From assembly GCF_024385465.1 (NCBI RefSeq), contig NZ_JANFLS010000003.1, positions 1 to 64,000 of the forward strand: a stretch of DNA of 64,000 bases, written 5' to 3'. Origin of the DNA: Arthrobacter sp. zg-Y844 (lineage in GTDB: Bacteria > Actinomycetota > Actinomycetes > Actinomycetales > Micrococcaceae). The translations under genes were made by a program, and so were the position numbers. Positions within the stretch are counted from its first letter, which is position 1; every line of letters begins with the position of its first letter. The notes beneath the pieces were generated by a model. That model searched no databases and was not told the origin of the DNA. It was given only the letters and a program-made list of their open reading frames with translations. Shown piece by piece: positions 1-8,158 of this stretch.

Positions 1-61
1 GACCCACAGCGCCGATGGTACTGCATCCGGGAGGATGTGGGAGAGTAGGTCACCGCCGGAC
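1..61 (+). rRNA. rrf: 5S ribosomal RNA, 3' part (5' end outside window)
   Basis: The first 61 bases read as the 3' half of an actinobacterial 5S rRNA: the CGCCGATGGTACTGCATCC block, then GGGAGAGTAGGTCACCGCCGG, which is the conserved 3' terminal region. Its 5' half lies before the window. A strong terminator follows about 18 bases later, which fits the end of an rRNA operon. The exact 3' end could differ by one or two bases. Confidence 0.9.
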
Positions 62-79
62 AATATTTGAATACAGGTT

Positions 80-116
80 GAGCCCGTACCAGTGCTGGTA
101 CGGGCTCTTCCTCTTT
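80..116 (+). terminator. Rho-independent terminator of the rRNA operon
   Basis: A perfect 13-bp inverted repeat, GAGCCCGTACCAG (80-92) and CTGGTACGGGCTC (95-107), is followed by the pyrimidine tract TTCCTCTTT. It sits just after the 5S rRNA and probably ends the rRNA transcript. Confidence 0.85.
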
Positions 117-140
117 AACGGGCCGGGCTTGTCGGGCCCC

Positions 141-170
141 GGCCCCGCCGGCCCCGCCGGCCCCGCCGGC
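141..170. repeat. Short tandem GCCCCGCCG repeat
   Basis: The nine-base unit GCCCCGCCG occurs about three times head to tail between the 5S terminator and the next gene. It is a low-complexity GC repeat in the leader of the SRPBCC gene; no function can be read from it. Confidence 0.6.
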
Positions 171-236
171 GTCGAGGCAGCAGGCGGCGTCCGCCCGACC
201 CTAGGCAGCCGGCCAGGTCCCGGTAGGCTGGAAAGC

Positions 237-728
237 ATGAGCCCCTCCCTGTTTTCCCACGCCGCCGACCCGGACCCGGAGGGCACTAAACAAGACGTGT
301 CCGTTCCGGACGTCGTGGCGGTTCGGCAGATCCCCCGAGACGCAGAAGAAGCGTTTAACGGATTCACCGATTACCTTCACCTGTGGTGGCCGGAGGACCT
401 TACGGACTTCGGTGAAGGTACACACGCCGAGTTTGAGGGGGGCGTACTTACCGAGACAGGACCCGAGGGCGAAACCGCGGTCTGGGCCACGGTACGTACC
501 CGGGAACCGGACACGTTGCTGGAACTGGACTGGGTGGCTGGCCAGGACCCGCGGATCCCCACGGATGTACGCGTCGACTTCGCGCCGGCGGCTGACGGTT
601 CCACGGTGGTGACGCTCCGCCACTCGGGCATTGACCGGCTACCCGACGGGGCTCGGGAATATGAGCGGCTGCAAAGCGAATGGTCGGAGATCCTGGATCG
701 CTACGCGCGCTTTATGGGGGCGCGGTAG
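237..728 (+). CDS. SRPBCC/AHSA1-like (START-fold) protein
   Basis: A 163-residue protein of the SRPBCC (Bet v 1/AHSA1-like) fold. These proteins bind small hydrophobic ligands or act in stress responses or as polyketide-cyclase-like domains. After a variable N-terminal stretch of about 25 residues comes the family pattern: a first strand (VVAVRQIPRDAEEAFNGFTD), tryptophans near residue 50 (LWWP), and a C-terminal helix (YERLQSEWSEILDRYARFM). The frame is open further upstream, but that would run through the 5S terminator, so the ATG at 237 is preferred although its ribosome site is weak. The gene ends 9 bases before the flavoprotein gene, so the two may be co-transcribed. Substrate unknown. 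Confidence 0.75.
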   Translation: MSPSLFSHAADPDPEGTKQDVSVPDVVAVRQIPRDAEEAFNGFTDYLHLWWPEDLTDFGEGTHAEFEGGVLTETGPEGETAVWATVRTREPDTLLELDWVAGQDPRIPTDVRVDFAPAADGSTVVTLRHSGIDRLPDGAREYERLQSEWSEILDRYARFMGAR

Positions 729-737
729 TCTGCTGGC

Positions 738-2117
738 ATGTCCCTGGATGCCCTGCACGGCCTCACCCTTAGTGGCCCTGACCTGCTGGTCGAAACATCG
801 CCGGAGGTACTCGCGGCCTATGCCACAGACTGCGGGCCGGTACTGGCCTATATAGAGCCGTTGGCCGTCGTCTGGCCCACCAGTGTGGAGGGCGTGCAGG
901 AGGTACTGCGTTGGGCCTCTGCAACGGGCACAGCCGTGGTACCGCGCGGCGCCGGCACTGGCGTCTCTGGCGGAGCACACGCCACAGGCGGCTGCATCAT
1001 CCTTTGCCTCGACCGAATGAACCGCATCTTGGAACTCAACCCGCAGGATGAAGTGGCCATCGTCGAGCCCGGCGTGATCAACGCGGACCTGAATGCTGCG
1101 GCGGCTGCCCACGGGTTGATGTACGCGCCGGATCCGGCCAGCTACCTGTCCTCAACCATTGGCGGGAATGTGGCCACTAACGCCGGCGGTCTCCGCTGCG
1201 CGAAGTACGGGGTAACCCGTGACTCCGTCCTGGCGCTCGACGTCGTGCTGGCCGACGGAACGCTCATCAGCACTGGCCGGCGCACCTTCAAGGGAGTAGC
1301 CGGCTACGACCTCACCAGCCTCTTCACCGGGTCGGAAGGCACACTGGGCATTATTGTCGGCATCACCGTGCGCCTGCGGTACCTGCCGGTGGCGATCCGA
1401 ACCATTGCGGCCTTCTTCCCGGATTTTCCGACGGCGGCCGCCGGCGTTTTGGCGGTGGGCACCGCCCGAGTGCAGCCGGCCATCATGGAGCTGCTGGACG
1501 GTGCCACCCTGACCGCTTTGGACGAAGCCCACGGCAGCGCCCTTCGCGCCCGCGGCGATGCGCTGTTGTTGATCCAGACAGATGGTTTCGGAGCCGACGC
1601 CGAGGCCGACGTCGTGCGCAGAGTACTCAACGAACTGGGCGGAACGGTAAGCACTGAAGGGGCAGCGGAGGCCGAACGGCTGGTAGAACTGCGCAGGCAC
1701 AGCCGCGGAGACGCGGTGCTGGACCAGGAGCGGGTAGGGGAGGACGTCGCCGTCCCCCGCTCCGCGCTGGTGCGGTATGTCGCGGAGCTGGAACGGATGG
1801 CGGGACAGCACCGGGTCAACCTCAAGGTGGTGGCCCATGCCGGAGACGGCAACCTGCACCCCACCTTTTGGGTGCAGGCTGCCGAGGACGACGGCGGACG
1901 CGACCGGTTGGACGCCGCACTGGACGAATCCATCACCGTTGCGCTGGCAATGGGCGGAACCATCACCGGCGAACACGGAGTGGGCCAGTTCAAGCTGCAC
2001 TGGCTGCCGCAGGAGCAGCGGGCAGAGGTGCTCGAACTGCAGCGCAGGGTGAAATCAGTGTTCGATCCAGCAGGCATCCTTAACCCCGGGAAGGCTATTC
2101 CCGGCGAGCCGCACTAG
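738..2117 (+). CDS. FAD-linked oxidase, GlcD-like (glycolate/lactate oxidase type)
   Basis: A 459-residue flavoprotein of the PCMH/vanillyl-alcohol oxidase superfamily, subfamily GlcD/D-lactate dehydrogenase, which oxidises 2-hydroxy acids. Visible features: the FAD-binding loop PRGAGTGVSGGA (69-80), the GGNVATNAGG segment (142-151) and TGSEGTLGII (about 198-206) of the FAD domain, and in the C-terminal FAD-oxidase domain the metal/substrate motifs HAGDGNLHP (367-375) and GEHGVG (411-416). Length is normal for the family. No GlcE/GlcF-type iron-sulfur partner lies nearby, so it may act alone. It overlaps the convergent glucosidase gene by 4 bases at the 3' end. Substrate (glycolate, D-lactate, D-2-hydroxyglutarate) cannot be told. 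Confidence 0.85.
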   Translation: MSLDALHGLTLSGPDLLVETSPEVLAAYATDCGPVLAYIEPLAVVWPTSVEGVQEVLRWASATGTAVVPRGAGTGVSGGAHATGGCIILCLDRMNRILELNPQDEVAIVEPGVINADLNAAAAAHGLMYAPDPASYLSSTIGGNVATNAGGLRCAKYGVTRDSVLALDVVLADGTLISTGRRTFKGVAGYDLTSLFTGSEGTLGIIVGITVRLRYLPVAIRTIAAFFPDFPTAAAGVLAVGTARVQPAIMELLDGATLTALDEAHGSALRARGDALLLIQTDGFGADAEADVVRRVLNELGGTVSTEGAAEAERLVELRRHSRGDAVLDQERVGEDVAVPRSALVRYVAELERMAGQHRVNLKVVAHAGDGNLHPTFWVQAAEDDGGRDRLDAALDESITVALAMGGTITGEHGVGQFKLHWLPQEQRAEVLELQRRVKSVFDPAGILNPGKAIPGEPH

Positions 2118-3823
2118 CCCAAGCGCATCCAGACGGTGCGGTTGGGCCGGAGCCGCGCGCCCTCGAGTGCGTCAGGCGAGCTGCCCATCAGCAGCGGCAG
2201 ATCGGGCAGCTGGACCGGTGCATCGCCCATATTCATGGCCACCAGCACGCCGCCATTCACAAAGGCGACCAGCCCGTCGTCGTCGTGCTCCGGCCACCAC
2301 GCCAGTGAACCGTTGCCAAGATCCAGTTCGCGGCGCAGGTCCAAGGCACGGCGGTAGAGGTTCAGGGTTGAGTCGGGGTTGCGCTGCTCTATGTCCCGGG
2401 AATGCCTTCCCCAAATAGGCGGCTGCGGCAGCCAGCTCTCCCCGGTGGAGCTGAAGCCGTAGCTTGGCAGGTTTGCTTTCCAAGGCAGCGGCACGCGGTT
2501 GCCGTCCCGGCCGACGCGGACTCCAGCGGTGCGGTGGAAGGTGGGGTCCTGACGGAACTCGTCCGGAATCATCGTGTGGTCCGGCAGGCCCAGCTCCTCG
2601 CCCTGGTAGAGGTAGACACCGCCGGGCAGGGCCAGCATTAACATGGTGGCGGCGCGGGCACGCGCGAGGCCAAGGTCAAGGTCGGGCTGTTCGTCCTGCG
2701 GTCCGAGCCCGTCCCCTGTGCGGGGACCGGCCCCGGTCAGGCCGAAGCGGCTGGCGTGCCGGACGACGTCGTGGTTGGACAGCACCCAGGTGGTTGGTGC
2801 CCCGACGCGGTCGAAGGCGTGCAGGGAGGACTCGATGACATGCCGCAGGGCCGGGGCATGCCAAGGGTGGTGGAGGTAGGCGAAGTTGAACGTCTGGTGC
2901 ATTTCGTCGGGCCGGACCCAGTCGCTGAGCCGCTCGATCGGGTCGATGGTCGCTTCGGCGCAAAGCACCCGGTCCCCGTCGTAGGAGTCCAGGATTTTCC
3001 GCCAGGACCGGAAGATGTCATGGATGCCGGGCTGGCCGAACATGGGTGCGTCCGAGCCGGGGAATCCCTCGGAGGAGGACCCGTCCGCGCGTCCGCCCCA
3101 GTCCGGGAGCCCGGACTTCTTGATCAAAGCGTGGGCGACGTCCACGCGGAACCCGCCGACGCCGCGGTCCAGCCAGAACCGCAGGATCTTCTCAAACTCG
3201 GCGTGCACGGCGGGGCTGTCCCAGTTGAAGTCCGGCTGGGAGGTGTCGAAGAGGTGCAGGTACCACTGTCCGGGGGTGCCGTCGGGTTCGGTGATCCGGG
3301 TCCAGGCGGGGCCGCCGAAGTGGGACTGCCAGTTGTTGGGCGGGTTCTGTCCGTGGTCTCCGGTGCCGTCGCGGAAGATGAACAGGTCCCGTTCCGGGGA
3401 GCCGGCGGGGGAGGCCAGGGCTTTTTGGAAGAGGGGGTGCTGGTCGGAGCAGTGGTTGGGGACCAGGTCCACGATGATGCGGATGTTGTGGCGGGAGGCT
3501 TCGGCGACGAGGGCGTCGAAGTCCTCCAGGCTGCCGAAGAGGGGGTCCACGGAGCAGTAGTCGGCGACGTCGTAGCCGGCGTCTTTCTGCGGGGAGCGGT
3601 AGAAGGGGGAGAGCCAGATGGCGTCGATGTCGAGTTCGGCCAGGGCGGGGATCTCGGCGGTGATGCCGGGCAGGTCCCCCACTCCGTCCCCACGCAGGTC
3701 GCGGAACGAACGCGGGTAGATCTGGTAGATCACCGAGGACCGCCACCACTCACGTCCGGCGGGCGGCTCATGGACGGGGACCAGCCTGGCCAGGCTGGAA
3801 GCGGTAGTCAGTTGTTCAACCAT
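2114..3823 (-). CDS. GH13 alpha-glucosidase / oligo-1,6-glucosidase type
   Basis: A 569-residue glycoside hydrolase family 13 enzyme, expected to release glucose from alpha-glucosides (maltose, isomaltose, trehalose or sucrose-like). The four GH13 regions are visible: DLVPNH (119-124), GGFRVDVAH with nucleophile Asp228, the acid/base Glu290 in CAEATID, and SNHDVVRH with Asp352. The N-terminal VIYQIYPRSF signature begins at residue 31. No signal peptide, so it is cytoplasmic. It lies near a UgpC/MsiK-type sugar ATPase and the trehalose genes, which fits intracellular disaccharide use. The exact substrate is not resolved by sequence alone. Confidence 0.88.
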   Translation of the reverse strand: MVEQLTTASSLARLVPVHEPPAGREWWRSSVIYQIYPRSFRDLRGDGVGDLPGITAEIPALAELDIDAIWLSPFYRSPQKDAGYDVADYCSVDPLFGSLEDFDALVAEASRHNIRIIVDLVPNHCSDQHPLFQKALASPAGSPERDLFIFRDGTGDHGQNPPNNWQSHFGGPAWTRITEPDGTPGQWYLHLFDTSQPDFNWDSPAVHAEFEKILRFWLDRGVGGFRVDVAHALIKKSGLPDWGGRADGSSSEGFPGSDAPMFGQPGIHDIFRSWRKILDSYDGDRVLCAEATIDPIERLSDWVRPDEMHQTFNFAYLHHPWHAPALRHVIESSLHAFDRVGAPTTWVLSNHDVVRHASRFGLTGAGPRTGDGLGPQDEQPDLDLGLARARAATMLMLALPGGVYLYQGEELGLPDHTMIPDEFRQDPTFHRTAGVRVGRDGNRVPLPWKANLPSYGFSSTGESWLPQPPIWGRHSRDIEQRNPDSTLNLYRRALDLRRELDLGNGSLAWWPEHDDDGLVAFVNGGVLVAMNMGDAPVQLPDLPLLMGSSPDALEGARLRPNRTVWMRLG

Positions 3824-4099
3824 TCAGGGCGTCATCCTTCGCGCAGATTTTTTCACCTTACAGTTCCATTTAACGACTCCGGCTTCCGCTGAGTCGGCGA
3901 TGGTCATGCAGATCACAGGAGATTTACGCCACGCTCTGCAGGAAGCGGGACGTCTGCTCTCCGTTCCGGGAATGGATGGTACGGCTCAGCTTGAATGTAT
4001 AGGATTGGCGTAGGTCACACCGACTTTGCGTAGTCGGATGGATGTCGAACGGACGCCGTCGCGACCACGCTAACCACTTCATCTTCAGGGGGAATACGC

Positions 4100-4615
4100 G
4101 TGTCAGAGAACCGACCAGAATGGCAGTCCGGCGGCGACCCGGCAGCCGCAAACGATGGTGCTTCGGATAGCGGCCAGTATGCCCCGCCCCCGTCGGCGCC
4201 GTCCGCCTACCCCGGGTCCCAGCAGGAAACGGGAAACACCGCGTATCCTTCCTACGGCCAGCAGCCGGAAGTGCCTGCGTACGGACAGCAGCCTGCCTAC
4301 CCGGGAGCCGGCCAGGACGCGCCGGCCTACGGCCAGCAGCCTGGTTACCTGGCGTACGGACAGGATGCCTACCCCCAGCCGCGGCCGAACCCGGGCCAGG
4401 CCATGGGCATCGCCGGCCTCATCACGTCCTTCTTCTTCTCCGTGGTGGGCCTGGTGCTGAGCATCGTGGGGCTGAACCAGTCACGCAAGGCCGGGATGGG
4501 CAACACTCCCGCTGTAATCGGCATCATTGTCGGCGGGCTGGGAACCCTCTTCACGATCCTTTTCATCATTTTCATGGTCGCGGTGGTCGCGGCCGAGAGC
4601 GGTTCCAGCTACTGA
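4100..4615 (+). CDS. DUF4190-type membrane protein with Pro/Gly/Tyr/Gln-rich N-terminus
   Basis: A 171-residue protein starting at GTG behind a CAGGGGG ribosome site. Residues 1 to about 95 are disordered and built on imperfect repeats of the type AYGQQP and YPG. Residues about 100-165 hold two hydrophobic helices separated by a short basic loop (NQSRKAGMGNTP), the layout of DUF4190 (actinobacterial small membrane proteins of unknown function). A 276-base leader separates it from the divergent glucosidase. Function unknown; such proteins are common and often paralogous in this group. Confidence 0.75.
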   Translation: MSENRPEWQSGGDPAAANDGASDSGQYAPPPSAPSAYPGSQQETGNTAYPSYGQQPEVPAYGQQPAYPGAGQDAPAYGQQPGYLAYGQDAYPQPRPNPGQAMGIAGLITSFFFSVVGLVLSIVGLNQSRKAGMGNTPAVIGIIVGGLGTLFTILFIIFMVAVVAAESGSSY

Positions 4616-4634
4616 CCCGCACAACGGCACCACC

Positions 4635-4665
4635 GAGGAGCCCCGGCCCTAGGCCGGGGCTCCTC
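4635..4665. terminator. Bidirectional hairpin terminator between convergent genes
   Basis: A 14-bp perfect stem (GAGGAGCCCCGGCC at 4635-4648, complement at 4652-4665) with a three-base loop lies between the convergent DUF4190 and DUF4032 genes. The stop codon of the minus-strand gene occupies the loop (4649-4651). There is no strong T-tract on either side. Confidence 0.65.
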
Positions 4666-6010
4666 CTGCGTCCAGGATCTCCATAGTCCGGGTATCGGTG
4701 CTGAGCAGGATCGCAGCTTCGTCACGCCGGTGGCGAAGGATGGTATCCATGTACGACTGCACCGCCTCGGCCATGGGCACGTTGCGGTTTGCGTTTTCAG
4801 ACATGTACCAGCGGTGCTCCAGGACTTCGTGCACCACCTCGGCGGCCTCGAGCTTGCTGCCCAGGTCCCGCGGCACGGCCTTGACTATCGGTTCGAAGAC
4901 CTGCGTGACCCACAGATGAGCGCTGAGCTCTTCGTCGAGTTCCGGATGGTTGGTCACCCGGTAGGAGTCCAGGTCATTAAGCAGCCGGCGGGCCTGGTTC
5001 TCCTGGGCATCGATGCCGGTCAGGCGCAGCAGCCGGCGTTGGTGATGGCCGGCGTCGACCACCTTGGGCTGCAACTGGACCTGCGTCCCGTCAGGGGTGG
5101 TGCTGATACTGAGCTCGTCGACGTCGAACCCCAGGTCATTGAGGCGCCGGATGCGGGCATCCACACGCCACCGATCAGCCATTCCAAAGGATTCCCGCTC
5201 GGTCAGCTCGGCCCAGAGCCGGCGGTAGCTGTCCATGATCCGTTCGCTGGTGGCCAGCGGATCCACGGACTCCTCGACCAGGCCGCCCTCGGCCAGGTCC
5301 ATCAGTTCCCCGGCGATGTTGACCCGGGCGATCTCCAAGTCGTATTCGCGCTGCCCGTTGGACAATTCGGGGTAGAGCTCCCCGGTTTCTGCATCCACCA
5401 GGTAGGCGGCGAAGGCGCCGGCGTCGCGGCGGAAGAGCGTGTTGGACAAGGAGACATCGCCCCAGTAGAAGCCGGCCAGGTGCAGGCGGACCAGCAAGAG
5501 CGCCTGGGCATCGATCAGCCGCGTCAGCGTGACTTCGCGCAGGGTCTGGGAGAAGACGGCACGGTAGGGAAGGGAGAAGCGCAGGTGCCGGGTCACCAGT
5601 ACCGGCTGCAGCTCTTCGCCGGCTGGATCCATGCGGCCGGTGATGACCGCCACCGGAGCCACTGCGGGGACGTTGAGCCGACGAAGCTTGCGCAGCATGT
5701 GGTATTCCTGCCGCGCCACGTGTTCGCTGGTTTCCTTGATGGCAATGAGGGAATCGCCGAGCCGCGCGAAGCGGACAACGTGACGGGAAATTCCGCGGGG
5801 GAGGGCGGCCAGGTTCTCCTTGGGCCATTCCTCCAGCGGAATGTGCCAGGGCAGGTCCAGCAGGGCCGGGTCCATGGACGCAGCGGTGATGTTCAGCGAC
5901 CCCAGCGTGTTGATCCGGTTGGTCGAGGAGCGCGTGGTGCGGGGCAGCTTACCGGTCTGCTCCCAGTCCGTGGGTTCGTTCTGCCAGTTGGCAGGTACGG
6001 AATCTGTCAT
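4649..6010 (-). CDS. DUF4032 / lipopolysaccharide-kinase-like protein
   Basis: A 453-residue protein of the actinobacterial DUF4032 family, with an N-terminal protein-kinase-like (LPS kinase/RIO-like) domain and a C-terminal DUF4032 region. Kinase-like landmarks: the lysine strand SLIAIKET, a catalytic-loop-like YWGDVSLSNTL in place of HGDLxxxN, and LVDAETGE in the position of the DFG aspartate. The usual catalytic His/Asp context is altered, so activity is uncertain. The C-terminus is mostly helical with many charged residues. No membrane segment or signal peptide. It ends inside the terminator hairpin. Role unknown; the family is near-universal in this group. Confidence 0.75.
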   Translation of the reverse strand: MTDSVPANWQNEPTDWEQTGKLPRTTRSSTNRINTLGSLNITAASMDPALLDLPWHIPLEEWPKENLAALPRGISRHVVRFARLGDSLIAIKETSEHVARQEYHMLRKLRRLNVPAVAPVAVITGRMDPAGEELQPVLVTRHLRFSLPYRAVFSQTLREVTLTRLIDAQALLLVRLHLAGFYWGDVSLSNTLFRRDAGAFAAYLVDAETGELYPELSNGQREYDLEIARVNIAGELMDLAEGGLVEESVDPLATSERIMDSYRRLWAELTERESFGMADRWRVDARIRRLNDLGFDVDELSISTTPDGTQVQLQPKVVDAGHHQRRLLRLTGIDAQENQARRLLNDLDSYRVTNHPELDEELSAHLWVTQVFEPIVKAVPRDLGSKLEAAEVVHEVLEHRWYMSENANRNVPMAEAVQSYMDTILRHRRDEAAILLSTDTRTMEILDAGGAPA

Positions 6011-6050
6011 AGGCGAAAGCCCTTACGTCTCAGCATGCATTAACGAAAAA

Positions 6051-6098
6051 GCGGTGGCTCCCCACCTCAAAAGTTTAGTTGAGCAGGGGAGCCACCGC
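6051..6098 (-). terminator. Rho-independent terminator after the UgpC-type ATPase gene
   Basis: Read on the minus strand, a 13-bp perfect stem (GCGGTGGCTCCCC and its complement, arms 6051-6063 and 6086-6098) with a shorter inner CTCAA/TTGAG pairing is followed by CTTTTTCG. It lies 17 bases after the stop of the ATPase gene. Confidence 0.85.
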
Positions 6099-6115
6099 AT
6101 GTCGTTCCGGCCGGG

Positions 6116-7204
6116 TTACGCCTGTTCCGCCAGTCGTTCCCCGTTGGAGGTGTCGAACAGGTGCACGTGGCCCTTCTGCGGGCGGACGTGGAGAGTGTCG
6201 CCCTTCATCGGAGGACGCCGGCCGTCAACGCGGACCACCATGTCATGGTCCTTGCCGTCGATGGTGCTGTGGCCGTAAACGTAGGCATCTGCTCCCAGTT
6301 CCTCGACCACGTCCACCTCGACGCGCAGGCCCTCGCCCTCCGGCACGGTTTCCATGTCTTCAGGGCGGACGCCCAGGGTCACGGTGTTGCCCGCGGCGGC
6401 GCCGAGCACCGAATTCTCCACCGGGTACACGGACCCGCCGAAGGCCACGCCGCCGTCCACCACCGGAAGCTCGAGCAGGTTCATGGCCGGGGAACCGATG
6501 AATCCGGCCACGAAAACGTTCCGGGGGTGGTCATAGAGGTTGCGCGGGGTATCGACCTGCTGAAGGACGCCGTCCTTCAGCACTGCCACGCGGTCACCCA
6601 TGGTCATGGCTTCCACCTGGTCGTGGGTGACGTACACCGTGGTGACGCCGAGCCGCCGGGTCAGCGAAGCAATCTGGGTGCGGGTCTGCACACGCAGCTT
6701 GGCGTCCAGGTTGGAGAGCGGCTCATCCATCAGGAAGACCTGCGGGTTACGCACAATGGCACGTCCCATGGCAACGCGCTGGCGCTGACCGCCGGAGAGG
6801 GCCTTCGGTTTGCGGTCCAGGTAGTCTTCGAGGTCCAGCAGCTTCGCGGCCTCGCGGACGCGTTCCATGCGCTCTTCCTTGCCGATGCCGGCGATCTTCA
6901 GGGCGAAGCCCATGTTGTCCGCCACGGACATGTGCGGGTACAGCGCGTAGTTCTGGAAAACCATGGCGATGTCGCGGTCCTTGGGCGGAACGTCGGTGAC
7001 GTCACGGTCACCGATGAGGATCCGCCCGGAATTGACGTCTTCAAGCCCCGCGAGCATCCGCAGCGAGGTGGATTTTCCGCAGCCCGAGGGGCCGACGAGA
7101 ACCAGGAATTCGCCGTCGGCGATTTCGAGGCTGAGGTTGTCTACTGCGGGGCGTTCCGTCCCCGGGTAGACGCGTGTTGCCTGGTCAAACGTTACCGTTG
7201 CCAT
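6116..7204 (-). CDS. ugpC: Sugar ABC transporter ATP-binding protein, UgpC/MsiK/MsmX type
   Basis: A 362-residue ATPase that energises carbohydrate ABC importers (CUT1 family); in actinobacteria one such protein (MsiK) often serves several importers. Motifs: Walker A GPSGCGKST (38-46), ABC signature LSGGQRQR (136-143), Walker B VFLMDEP (156-162), H-loop YVTHDQVEAM, and a C-terminal TOBE/MalK-type domain ending with LFDTSNGER. An in-frame GTG 15 bases upstream lies within the ribosome site (GAAGGGAAACACC), so the ATG at 7204 is taken. No permease or binding protein is adjacent, consistent with a shared ATPase. The symbol is a family label. Confidence 0.9.
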   Translation of the reverse strand: MATVTFDQATRVYPGTERPAVDNLSLEIADGEFLVLVGPSGCGKSTSLRMLAGLEDVNSGRILIGDRDVTDVPPKDRDIAMVFQNYALYPHMSVADNMGFALKIAGIGKEERMERVREAAKLLDLEDYLDRKPKALSGGQRQRVAMGRAIVRNPQVFLMDEPLSNLDAKLRVQTRTQIASLTRRLGVTTVYVTHDQVEAMTMGDRVAVLKDGVLQQVDTPRNLYDHPRNVFVAGFIGSPAMNLLELPVVDGGVAFGGSVYPVENSVLGAAAGNTVTLGVRPEDMETVPEGEGLRVEVDVVEELGADAYVYGHSTIDGKDHDMVVRVDGRRPPMKGDTLHVRPQKGHVHLFDTSNGERLAEQA

Positions 7205-7370
7205 GGTGTTTCCCTTCACGGGCAGGTACGTGCCCGACGATCCGTTGTGAATGGAGAGCTATGTAGTTGAGTTGATCACCGCTGGCAGGTCTTCACCGAC
7301 CTGTGACGCAGCTCACGGGGACAGTATTACACACGTTGTCCAGCTGCGAACGTCCGGCCCGTGCGGGATG

Positions 7371-8156
7371 TTATCCGGCGACGGCGGCGGCACGAAGCCG
7401 CGCAAGTTCTGCGAGTACCGCAGTGAACTCCTCGGGGGAGGCGACCCGGTATGCGGCGGCCGTGCTCCCGTCGCCCACCTTGATCGAGACGTCGCCGGGC
7501 TGCAAAGCCGCGAAACCGCGTTCGTCGGTGACGTCGTCGCCGGCGAACAGCACCGCCGTCGCGCCTGTCAGCTCCCGCAGGGCGCGGATACCTTCGCCCT
7601 TGTTGGTGTGGACGACGGAGGCCTCCAGGACGGATTTGCCGTCGGTGACCTGAACACCGTCGAGCAGGCTCAGTTCCCTCCGCGCTTCCTCAGTGGCGGC
7701 GGCGGCAGCGGCCGGTTCGGAGACGCTGCGGGTGTGGAGGACGACGCCGGCCGGCTTGTGTTCCAGCCGGCAGCCCGGGTGCCGGGCGACCACGGATTCC
7801 ACCGCTGTACGGGCGCTGGCCAGCAGCTGGGCCTGCTCGGCGGTCAGCTGCAGCGGTTCCTGGTTCGGGCCGGTCCAGGTCTCGGCGCCGTGGCTGCCGA
7901 TCAGCAGGGTTTCAGGATCCGGGGAGGCAACGGTGCGCAGGCTGTCGAGCGCCCGCCCAGAGATGAACGCAGTGACGGTGTCCCGGAGGGAAGCGAGGGT
8001 CCGGACAGCCGCCGCCGATCCGTCCAGCGGGCGGGCATCCTCGGCACGCTCCACCAACGGGGAGAGCGTCCCGTCAAAATCCAGCGCAACCAGCAGTTTT
8101 TTGGCGCCTGCCAGGGACTCCAGCGCCGCCTGCAGCTCGGTGTCCAGCGCACTCAT
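7371..8156 (-). CDS. otsB: Trehalose-6-phosphate phosphatase
   Basis: A 261-residue HAD-family phosphatase that converts trehalose 6-phosphate to trehalose, the last step of the OtsA-OtsB pathway. HAD motif I is DFDGTLSPL (26-34, nucleophile Asp26), motif II is in FISGRALDSL, and motif III is GDDVTDERGF near the C-terminus. The ATG at 8156 lies two bases after the otsA stop codon, so translation is probably coupled. A longer frame exists but would overlap otsA. Length is normal for a bacterial OtsB. Confidence 0.93.
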   Translation of the reverse strand: MSALDTELQAALESLAGAKKLLVALDFDGTLSPLVERAEDARPLDGSAAAVRTLASLRDTVTAFISGRALDSLRTVASPDPETLLIGSHGAETWTGPNQEPLQLTAEQAQLLASARTAVESVVARHPGCRLEHKPAGVVLHTRSVSEPAAAAAATEEARRELSLLDGVQVTDGKSVLEASVVHTNKGEGIRALRELTGATAVLFAGDDVTDERGFAALQPGDVSIKVGDGSTAAAYRVASPEEFTAVLAELARLRAAAVAG

Positions 8157-8158
8157 AA

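Noticed and set aside
2756-6043. Long Gly/Val- and Asp/Gly-rich plus-strand frames opposite the glucosidase and DUF4032 genes
   Set aside because: They mirror well-supported genes on the other strand, have no recognisable domains, and show the composition of antisense frames in high-GC DNA.
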